Source: Burkholderiales bacterium (GTDB taxonomy: Bacteria > Pseudomonadota > Gammaproteobacteria > Burkholderiales > Burkholderiaceae_E). From it: 5,261 bases of DNA. This document shows, piece after piece, positions 1-4,577 of the stretch. The position numbers were made by a program, and so were the translations under genes. Every line of letters starts with the position of its first letter. The first letter of the stretch is position 1. The DNA is taken from assembly GCA_020348765.1 (NCBI GenBank), contig CP070753.1:894696-899956 (forward strand), written 5' to 3'. The notes below the pieces were generated by a model that saw only the letters and a program-made list of their open reading frames with translations, ran no database searches and had not been told where the DNA came from.

Positions 1-792
1 AACGATTTCGAACTGCACCGTCCGGGCACCGTCGCCGCCGCCGTGAAGCTGCTCGGCGCCGCCGAAGACGGCCGCGCGCTCGCCGGTGGCCAGTCGCTGC
101 TGCCGGCGATGAAGCTGGGGCTGAATGCGCCCACCGACATGATCGACCTGTCGGGCATCCCCGGGTTGCGCGGCATCACGGTCGAGGCGAACCGGGTCCG
201 CATCGGCGCCATGACCCGGCATGCGGAAGTCGCAGCATCGCCCGAAGTGCATGCAGCGATCCCGGCGCTGGCCGCGATGGCCGATCGCATCGGAGACACC
301 GCGATTCGCAATCGCGGAACGTTGGGCGGCAGCCTGGCGAACAACGACCCGGCCGCCTGCTACCCTGCGGCGGCCCTGGCACTGGGCGCCACGCTGCACA
401 CGGACCGGCGCGACATCGCGGCCGACGACTTCTTCCTCGGCGTGTACATGACCGCGCTCCAACCCGACGAGCTGATCACGTCGGTGAGCTTTCCGGTGCC
501 GCTGAAGGCGGCCTACGTCAAGTTCGAGCAGCCGGCGTCGCACTTCGCGCTGGTCGGCGTGTGCGTGGCACAGACCTCGGCCGGCGTGCGGGTCGCGGTC
601 ACCGGCGCCGGGGCGTGCGTGTTCCGGGTCGAGGCGCTCGAGACCGCGCTGGCGCTGGACTTCTCGGCCGAGGCCTGCCGCGCCGTGCGCATCGACCCCG
701 AGGGCCTCAATGCGGACCTGCACGCGAGCGCGGCATACCGGGCGCACCTGATCCCGGTCATCGCGGCGCGGGCGGTGGCGCAGGCCGGCTGA
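1..792 (+). CDS. FAD-binding subunit M of a molybdenum hydroxylase (CoxM/XdhB-type), 5' partial
   Basis: Middle subunit of a three-part CO/xanthine dehydrogenase-family enzyme. It holds FAD and passes electrons from the 2Fe-2S subunit to the acceptor; it acts in the cytoplasm. The reading frame is open from base 1 and gives 263 codons, so only a few N-terminal residues lie outside (the family is about 260-290 aa). Counting from base 1, the FAD pyrophosphate loop AGGQSLLP is at codons 28-35, and the second flavin motif IRNRGTLGGSLANNDPAA is at codons 102-119. The C-terminal domain ends in the usual YRAHLIPVIAARAV helix. The NNDPAACYP version of the motif is typical of the broad 'xanthine dehydrogenase family subunit M' group. 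CO as substrate is therefore not implied; the molybdenum and iron-sulfur subunits that would decide it are not in the window. Because the next gene converges on it, this is the last gene of its operon and the partner subunits should lie upstream. An internal GTG at 43 is not the start, since homologous sequence continues upstream of it. Confidence 0.93.
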   Translation, partial: NDFELHRPGTVAAAVKLLGAAEDGRALAGGQSLLPAMKLGLNAPTDMIDLSGIPGLRGITVEANRVRIGAMTRHAEVAASPEVHAAIPALAAMADRIGDTAIRNRGTLGGSLANNDPAACYPAAALALGATLHTDRRDIAADDFFLGVYMTALQPDELITSVSFPVPLKAAYVKFEQPASHFALVGVCVAQTSAGVRVAVTGAGACVFRVEALETALALDFSAEACRAVRIDPEGLNADLHASAAYRAHLIPVIAARAVAQAG

Positions 793-1693
793 CGGGAGCC
801 CGGCGACGCGAGGCCTGCAGCAGAATCTCGACCGCGGGGTGCCGGATCCGGCGCTCGTTCGAGATCGCGTAGAACTGCTCGCGGACCTGCGCGAACTCGC
901 CCAGCAACCGGGCTCCGAACTGCTCGGCCAGCTCCGGCGCCAGCATGGTCGCCGCCGGGAACAAACCCATTCCGGTGCCGCCGAACGTCGTCAGCAGGGC
1001 GCTGTCCTCGAATTCGCCGACCACGCGCGGGCGGATACCTTGGGTCTCGAACCAGACGTCGAGCCGCGCGCGCAACGCGGTGTGCCGCGTCGGCAGCAGG
1101 AACGGCGCACCGTCGAGCGACTTTGGAAAGCCGGCCGCGTGCCGTTCGGCCAGCGTGGCGGTCGCGAACACGCCGATGTCCCAGTCGCCCAGCGGGTGGT
1201 TGAACACCCGCAGGCCGCTGCCGTGGCCGACCGGCCGCGCGGCCCGCACCACGGCCACCGTGTGCAGCGCGCGGTCGCCCAGCAGGTCCTCGAACTCACC
1301 CTCGTGGCACACCAGGCGGATCCGGTCCGAGCCGCTGACCACCGGCTCGAGCAGGTCGTATGCGACCAGCTTGGGGAGCACGTCCGAGATACCGACCGTC
1401 AGGCGCATGCTGCGGTCCAGTTCGCCCTCGGCCAGCGCTTCGGTCATCTGCTCGCCCAGCGCGAAGATCTGCTCGGCATAGCCCAGCGCGACGCGTCCGG
1501 CCTCGGTCAGGACCAGGCCGCGCCCCTCCGGCGCAAGCAGCGATCGGCCGACCGCGCGCTCGAGTCGCTTGACCTGGCTGCTGATGGTCTGGGGCGCCAT
1601 TTCGAGGCGCTCCGCGGCGCGGCTGATGCCGCCTTCGTTGGCGACGACCCAGAAGTAGTACAGGTGCTTGTAGTTCAGAACCGGAGATACCAT
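758..1693 (-). CDS. nhaR: NhaR-type LysR-family transcriptional regulator
   Basis: A 311-aa DNA-binding regulator. The N-terminal winged helix-turn-helix has NYKHLYYFWVVANEGG at residues 7-22, the HTH at about 23-42 (ISRAAERL, then PQTISSQVKRLE), and the wing followed by EGRGLVLTEAG at 56-66. The effector domain (about 96-290) follows E. coli NhaR in several blocks: GISDVLPK (101-108), FLLPTRHTALRARLDVWFETQG (198-219), GEFEDSALLTTFG (226-238) and ERRIRHPAVEILL (280-292). E. coli NhaR is a sodium-responsive activator of the nhaA antiporter and of other stress genes; the ligand here is unknown and no antiporter is visible. The frame is open upstream to 1882, but homology begins at M 1693 and the longer version would run into the divergent yccA. 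The start has no strong Shine-Dalgarno. The C-terminus is a Pro/Arg-rich tail, and its coding 3' end overlaps the convergent subunit-M gene by 35 bp. It is divergent from yccA. Confidence 0.92.
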   Translation of the reverse strand: MVSPVLNYKHLYYFWVVANEGGISRAAERLEMAPQTISSQVKRLERAVGRSLLAPEGRGLVLTEAGRVALGYAEQIFALGEQMTEALAEGELDRSMRLTVGISDVLPKLVAYDLLEPVVSGSDRIRLVCHEGEFEDLLGDRALHTVAVVRAARPVGHGSGLRVFNHPLGDWDIGVFATATLAERHAAGFPKSLDGAPFLLPTRHTALRARLDVWFETQGIRPRVVGEFEDSALLTTFGGTGMGLFPAATMLAPELAEQFGARLLGEFAQVREQFYAISNERRIRHPAVEILLQASRRRAPVSRPAPPPAPR

Positions 1694-1714
1694 TTTTCGT
1701 TCAGTATTTTTCGT
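1692..1714 (-). repeat. 9-bp direct repeat abutting the nhaR start
   Basis: Read on the minus strand, ACGAAAAAT occurs twice (1714-1706 and 1700-1692), separated by 5 bp. The second copy runs into the nhaR ATG. The 14-bp period and the position over the translation start suggest either an autoregulatory binding site or chance within an A-rich leader. Confidence 0.55.
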
Positions 1715-1865
1715 GCATACGCTACCAAATTGTCCTATTTTAAAAGATCGATAGGCAAGGTAATCTGGGAACCGCTGAAAAGGCGCTCGTAGCGGCAGGG
1801 ATTCCTGCTGGCCGGCGGTCCCGGCCCATCGCGCCACCGGAGACTTCGACAGGAGAAAACACACC
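1694..1865. promoter_or_regulatory. Divergent nhaR-yccA intergenic regulatory region
   Basis: This 172-bp gap between divergent starts holds the most AT-rich stretch of the window (about 1691-1770), as expected for promoters. It contains two copies of a 9-bp direct repeat next to the nhaR start and a 5-bp inverted repeat at 1734-1755. It also has two short palindromes, TTTTAAAA (1738-1745) and ATCGAT (1747-1752). I cannot pick a convincing -35/-10 pair for either gene. LysR regulators commonly bind between themselves and a divergent neighbour, so operator function here is an inference. Confidence 0.6.
1734..1755. promoter_or_regulatory. Inverted repeat CCTAT-N12-ATAGG, candidate LysR-type operator
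   Basis: Perfect 5-bp arms (1734-1738 and 1751-1755) flank a 12-bp AT-rich spacer midway between nhaR and yccA. LysR regulators favour interrupted dyads with a T-N11-A core; this one is T-N12-A, so the fit is approximate. Assignment to NhaR is inferred from location only. Confidence 0.35.
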
Positions 1866-2561
1866 ATGGACTCGAATGACACGCGCTACCGCCGCCAGGA
1901 CGCGCTGGTTCTGGACCGTGCGCCGGGGCTGGAGATCGACGATGCCGCGCGCCGCGTGCTGCGCAACACGTACCTGCTGCTGGCGCTGTCGCTGGCGGTC
2001 AGTGCCGCGGCCGCCGGCGCTTCGGCTGCGCTCGCGCTGCCGCACCCGGGGATCGTCATCACGCTCGTTGGCTTCTTCGGCCTGCTGTTCGCGATCGAGC
2101 GCTTCAAGAACCGCGCCGCCGGCATCGGTCTGGTGCTCTTGCTGACCGGATTCATGGGCTACACGCTCGGGCCGATCATCGGCTACTACCTGAGCATGGC
2201 CAACGGCGCCCAGACCGTGATGACGGCATTCGGCGGCACGGCCGCGATCTTCGTCGGTCTGTCCGCCTATGCCGCGACCACACGGCGCAACTTCGGGTTC
2301 ATGGGCAGCTTCCTGTTCGTCGGCATCCTGGTCGCCTTCCTGGCCGGCCTGGGCGCGATCTTCTTCGAAATGCCAGCACTTTCGCTGGCGGTCTCGGCGA
2401 TGTTCGTGCTGCTGATGTCGGGGCTGATCCTTTATCAGACCAATGCGATCGTTCGCGGCGGCGAGACCAACTACGTGACTGCGACCGTGACCCTGTTCGT
2501 GTCCCTGTTCAACCTGTTCACGAGCCTTCTGCACCTGCTCGGCTTCGCGAGCAACGAGTAA
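1866..2561 (+). CDS. yccA: YccA-like Bax inhibitor-1 family inner-membrane protein
   Basis: A 231-aa polytopic membrane protein. The start ATG follows AGGAG (1851-1855) with a 10-nt spacer. A charged cytoplasmic N-tail (residues 1-34) is followed by about seven hydrophobic segments near 36-56, 62-80, 84-106, 116-137, 146-167, 171-191 and 203-226. Family signatures closely match E. coli YccA: VLRNTYLLLALSLAVSA (31-47), LPHPGIVITLVGFFGLLF (58-75), TGFMGYTLGPI (94-104), LSAYAATTRRNFGFMGSF (132-149), GGETNYVTATVTLFVSLFNLF (198-218) and a GFAS C-terminus. YccA in E. coli is a substrate and modulator of the FtsH protease and protects SecY when the translocon jams; more distant BI-1 members act as cation leak channels. 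The di-aspartate pH sensor of BsYetJ is not present here: position 191 is Gln and position 213 is Ser. The gene stands alone, is divergent from nhaR and ends in a strong terminator. Confidence 0.93.
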   Translation: MDSNDTRYRRQDALVLDRAPGLEIDDAARRVLRNTYLLLALSLAVSAAAAGASAALALPHPGIVITLVGFFGLLFAIERFKNRAAGIGLVLLLTGFMGYTLGPIIGYYLSMANGAQTVMTAFGGTAAIFVGLSAYAATTRRNFGFMGSFLFVGILVAFLAGLGAIFFEMPALSLAVSAMFVLLMSGLILYQTNAIVRGGETNYVTATVTLFVSLFNLFTSLLHLLGFASNE

Positions 2562-2576
2562 CCGCACCGGTCGGAC

Positions 2577-2601
2577 GCAGTCCGATCCTCCTCCGGACTG
2601 C
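2577..2601 (+). other. Hairpin between the yccA stop and its terminator
   Basis: GCAGTCCG (2577-2584) and CGGACTGC (2594-2601) form a perfect 8-bp stem with a 9-nt loop. A competing hairpin, TCGGAC-GCA-GTCCGA (2571-2585), uses the same central bases, so only one can form. No T-run follows either of them. It may protect the 3' end of the yccA transcript. Confidence 0.55.
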
Positions 2602-2605
2602 ATTC

Positions 2606-2639
2606 AGGGCGCAAGTTCTCGGACTTGCGCCCTCTTTTT
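2606..2639 (+). terminator. Rho-independent terminator of yccA
   Basis: AGGGCGCAAGT (2606-2616) pairs perfectly with ACTTGCGCCCT (2623-2633), an 11-bp stem with a 6-nt loop. It is followed at once by C and then five T residues (2635-2639), about 45 nt after the yccA stop. The opposite side lacks a T-run on the minus strand, so it probably acts only on yccA and not on the convergent gene that ends at 2672. Confidence 0.92.
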
Positions 2640-2671
2640 CCGGCACCCGGTCGGCGCCGCACGGTGGCCGG

Positions 2672-3187
2672 TCAGCGACGTGAAGACACCTGCAGCGAGG
2701 CGCCGCTGCCCAGCGACGCGCCAAAGCCGCTCGGCTGCGAACGGCTACCGGCCTGCTGCCAGAACCACCGCCGCGGCAGCGTCGCGCTCCGGTCGATGGC
2801 GAGATAGCTCTGCAGGTTGCGCTGGCAGAAGAAGTCCAGCGCCTCGAGCGTCGAGAAGAACGGCGTCGAGCGCTGCTCGGCTGCTTCCGGGTCGCCGGCA
2901 TCGTCACGGATGCCCAGAGCCACCTGGCTCGGCTCGCCGTCGCCGCGCACCTCGATCGGCCGCAGCCCCAGGTGCGCGCATACCCGCGCGATCGACGGGA
3001 ACCGGTCGGCATCGTACTCGGCGAGCAGATTGCCACTGGTGCGCCGACCCCACTTGACCACGTGCATGCCGGCGGCGCCCTGCCCGCCTGCAGCCGACGC
3101 CCGTGTGCGCTTGCCGGCCGCACCCCGGCCCGAGGCGGGACGGCGCCGGCGACCGGAATCGGAGATACTGGAGTCGGAGATGGTCAT
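2672..3187 (-). CDS. Conserved-looking protein of unknown function, 171 aa
   Basis: I do not recognise this protein. Third codon positions are strongly G/C and a good ribosome site GAGGAA (3199-3194) sits 6 nt before the ATG, so it looks like a real gene. The first 40 residues are low-complexity and basic (DSGRRRRPASGRGAAGKRTR at 10-29, then Ala/Gly-rich) and probably disordered or nucleic-acid binding. A compact part of about 105 residues follows (41-148), beginning MHVVKWGRRTSGNLLAEYDADRF. It has a helix-like FSTLEALDFFCQRNLQSYLA (110-129), then RRWFWQQAGSRSQ, and ends in a Ser/Gly-rich tail (about 149-171). There is no signal peptide or membrane segment, so it is likely cytoplasmic. An alternative start at M41 (3067) would give just the compact part, but lacks a clear ribosome site. 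Its start overlaps the stop of an upstream minus-strand ORF by ATGA. It converges on yccA, 110 bp away. Confidence 0.7.
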   Translation of the reverse strand: MTISDSSISDSGRRRRPASGRGAAGKRTRASAAGGQGAAGMHVVKWGRRTSGNLLAEYDADRFPSIARVCAHLGLRPIEVRGDGEPSQVALGIRDDAGDPEAAEQRSTPFFSTLEALDFFCQRNLQSYLAIDRSATLPRRWFWQQAGSRSQPSGFGASLGSGASLQVSSRR

Positions 3188-3528
3188 CGTTCGTTCCTCG
3201 TCGAAACATTACGGCGCACTGCGGTTCCAATCGCGTCCAGCGCGTTCCCGGCGTCGAGCGCCCGCTTGCGTATCAACGCACGAGCCGCGTTCACCGCCGA
3301 CCGGATCTCCGCGATCCACGGCCATGCCGGGCCTGCCAGGCTGCAGCCGGCTCGGACCGCGATCCGGAATCGACACCGGCCGCAGCGCCCGAGCCCAACG
3401 CATTGACGATTGGAAGTCCCGGCCCGGCGCCCCGTCTTCACGTCGTCCCGGGTCCGGATTCGCGCCAAGGCCTTGGGTCTCGGGCGCGCGTCGAAGCTTT
3501 CATCATTTCCTCGCAGATGGATGTTCAT
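3184..3528 (-). CDS. Doubtful small ORF upstream of the 171-aa gene, 114 aa
   Basis: Two things speak for it. Its TGA overlaps the next ATG as ATGA, typical of coupled genes. Its last third (about residues 63-114) reads like a protein: an Ala-rich amphipathic helix around IAEIRSAVNAARALIRKRAL with mostly G/C third positions. Against it, the first half is Arg/Thr-rich and shadow-like, the ATG at 3528 has only a weak GC-rich ribosome site, and I recognise no family. It could be a small gene with a different start, the decayed end of a gene, or chance. Confidence 0.3.
   Translation of the reverse strand: MNIHLRGNDESFDARPRPKALARIRTRDDVKTGRRAGTSNRQCVGLGRCGRCRFRIAVRAGCSLAGPAWPWIAEIRSAVNAARALIRKRALDAGNALDAIGTAVRRNVSTRNER
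3194..3199 (-). promoter_or_regulatory. Ribosome binding site of the 171-aa protein
   Basis: GAGGAA on the minus strand lies 6 nt before ATG 3187, which favours this start over the internal M41. It lies inside the 3' end of the upstream ORF, as in translationally coupled pairs. Confidence 0.65.
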
Positions 3529-3686
3529 CCCGCCGCTTTCAAGGACGATGCGACGGACAAGAAGTTGCGCGACTGCAAATTCACGATCGGCGGCAGCCTG
3601 TTTCCCGTCATGTGAAATGCCGGTGGCTCGATGACCGCTACACCCTTCGCATCCTCGAGCGCACCGAGCGCCAGTGCAGGCATTGC

Positions 3687-3713
3687 GCCGGCACCGGTGC
3701 CGGCCCCGGCACC
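3687..3713. repeat. 18-bp perfect palindrome plus overlapping hairpin
   Basis: GCCGGCACCGGTGCCGGC (3687-3704) is a perfect palindrome. Its left element CCGGCACC recurs at 3706-3713, allowing a second hairpin GGTGCCG-gccc-CGGCACC (3696-3713). It lies about 90 bp before the isomerase start. No T-run follows, so it is not a standard terminator; an operator or plain GC-rich repeat are the options. Confidence 0.55.
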
Positions 3714-3764
3714 AGCGGACCGCGATGACGACCGGCGCATGGCGCCCGGCATCCCGTGCGGCAT

Positions 3765-3785
3765 GACACGCAACAAGACACGCAA
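3765..3785 (+). repeat. Tandem GACACGCAA direct repeat before the isomerase
   Basis: GACACGCAA occurs at 3765-3773 and 3777-3785, a 12-bp period, ending 18 nt before the isomerase ATG and just upstream of its ribosome site. It could be an operator or a leader slippage duplication. Confidence 0.5.
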
Positions 3786-3793
3786 TCGAATAC

Positions 3794-3800
3794 GGGAGGA
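3794..3800 (+). promoter_or_regulatory. Ribosome binding site of the isomerase-like gene
   Basis: GGGAGGA ends 3 nt before ATG 3804. The strong match fixes this ATG over the in-frame ATG at 3756, although the spacing is slightly short. Confidence 0.75.
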
Positions 3801-3803
3801 AAC

Positions 3804-4436
3804 ATGGGACCGGACACCCATCGCATCGAGTGCTTCTTCGACTGCTCGAGTCCGTGGACCTACCTGTGCTTCCACAACCTGCAGTTGCTGGCCGCGGAGC
3901 TGGACGTCGCTGTGATCTGGCGCCCGTTCCTGGTCGGCGGCGTCTTCAATGCGGTGAACCCCAGCGTCTACGAATCGCGCCGCAATCCGGTGCCGGCCAA
4001 GGCGCGCTACATGCTCAAGAACCTGCAGGACTGGGCCCGACTGGCGGGGCTTCAGATTCGCTTTCCGCCGCCCGTGTTCCCGGTCAACAGCGTCAAGGCG
4101 ATGCGCGCCTGCCTTTTGCTCGAGGGGCACGGCAAGCTGGTGCCGTTCGCACGCGCCTGTTTCGAGGCCTATTTCGGAGCCGGGCGTGACATCTCCGGCG
4201 ACGCGGTGCTGGCCGAGCTGTGCCGCGACGTCGACGTGGAGCCGCAGTGGCTGTTCGAAGGCATCGGCACGGCATCGATCAAGGACCAGTTGCGTGCGAA
4301 CACAGACGAGCTGATCGCGCGTGGCGGCTTCGGATCGCCGACCATGTTCGTCGGCGGCGACGACATGTACTTCGGAAACGATTCGCTGCCGCTGGTGCGT
4401 GCAGCACTGCGCCGGGAGACGCCGCAGAGGCCGTGA
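3804..4436 (+). CDS. 2-hydroxychromene-2-carboxylate isomerase-like protein (DsbA fold, kappa GST-like)
   Basis: A 210-aa cytoplasmic enzyme of the NahD family. In naphthalene breakdown, NahD interconverts 2-hydroxychromene-2-carboxylate and trans-o-hydroxybenzylidenepyruvate using glutathione. The N-terminal strand and catalytic loop read FFDCSSPWTYL (11-21), with Ser16 before Pro17 where NahD and kappa GSTs have their active-site Ser. WARLAGLQIRFPP (78-90) and PVNSVKAMRAC (93-103) follow, and the family's thioredoxin-fold cis-Pro motif is GSPTMFVGG (177-185, Pro179), then YFGNDSLPLV (189-198). No CXXC is present at the active site, which argues against a disulfide oxidoreductase. The length is normal for the family (about 200 aa). 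The first catalytic motif is atypical (CSSPW rather than FLSPF/Y), so the true substrate may differ. The same-strand flavin monooxygenase 141 bp downstream supports a role in aromatic catabolism, by inference. Confidence 0.87.
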   Translation: MGPDTHRIECFFDCSSPWTYLCFHNLQLLAAELDVAVIWRPFLVGGVFNAVNPSVYESRRNPVPAKARYMLKNLQDWARLAGLQIRFPPPVFPVNSVKAMRACLLLEGHGKLVPFARACFEAYFGAGRDISGDAVLAELCRDVDVEPQWLFEGIGTASIKDQLRANTDELIARGGFGSPTMFVGGDDMYFGNDSLPLVRAALRRETPQRP

Positions 4437-4440
4437 TTTC

Positions 4441-4518
4441 CGAGCGGCAGCGCTCGAAGCCCATCGTCTGCGAAGCCCGTTCGCAAGCCTTCCGCGCACC
4501 GGCGCCGGTAGCGTGCGC
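4441..4518. repeat. Cluster of inverted repeats in the isomerase-monooxygenase gap
   Basis: Three small dyads follow the isomerase stop: CGAGCG-gcag-CGCTCG (4441-4456), TGCGAA-gcccg-TTCGCA (4469-4485) and the 12-bp palindrome ACCGGCGCCGGT (4498-4509). The last is enclosed by GCGCAC/GTGCGC arms (4494-4499 and 4513-4518). None has a T-run, so they are not classic terminators. They could stabilise an mRNA end or reduce read-through into the next gene. Confidence 0.5.
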
Positions 4519-4577
4519 CCGCCGCCCCGGTCGCGGTAGTAACATCGGCCTCGAATCCTGTCTGGCGGATCGGCTCG

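Larger units (their letters stand above)
3188..3803. other. Gene-poor stretch between the 171-aa gene and the isomerase
   Basis: This is the longest stretch (616 bp) without a well-supported gene. It holds the doubtful minus-strand ORF up to 3528. A lower-GC patch at about 3490-3615 has a short plus-strand frame ending MDVHPAAFKDDATDKKLRDC... (M at 3517, stop at 3613-3615). A G/C palindrome lies at 3687-3704 and a 12-bp-period tandem repeat at 3765-3785. It probably carries the promoters of both flanking divergent genes, but I can name no clear -35/-10 boxes. No tRNA-like or transposon ends are seen. Confidence 0.5.

Noticed and set aside
839..1792. 317-codon plus-strand frame opposite nhaR
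   Set aside because: Antisense to a gene with strong NhaR similarity along its length; composition is Arg/Gln-rich and shadow-like.
1694..1882. 63-residue N-terminal extension of the nhaR frame up to 1882
   Set aside because: LysR-type sequence begins at the 1693 start; the extension crosses the AT-rich promoter region and the yccA start and has no family similarity.
1740..2603. 287-codon minus-strand frame opposite yccA
   Set aside because: Antisense to a clear YccA homologue; the product is Gln/Glu/Arg/His-rich without a domain.
2817..3728. 303-codon plus-strand frame over the 171-aa gene and the gap
   Set aside because: Mostly antisense to the better supported minus-strand gene, Arg/Ser/Pro-rich, no ribosome site or motif.
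3756..3803. 16-residue upstream extension of the isomerase (ATG at 3756)
   Set aside because: The strong ribosome site at 3794-3800 and the family N-terminus favour ATG 3804; the extension (HDTQQDTQS) merely encodes the tandem repeat.
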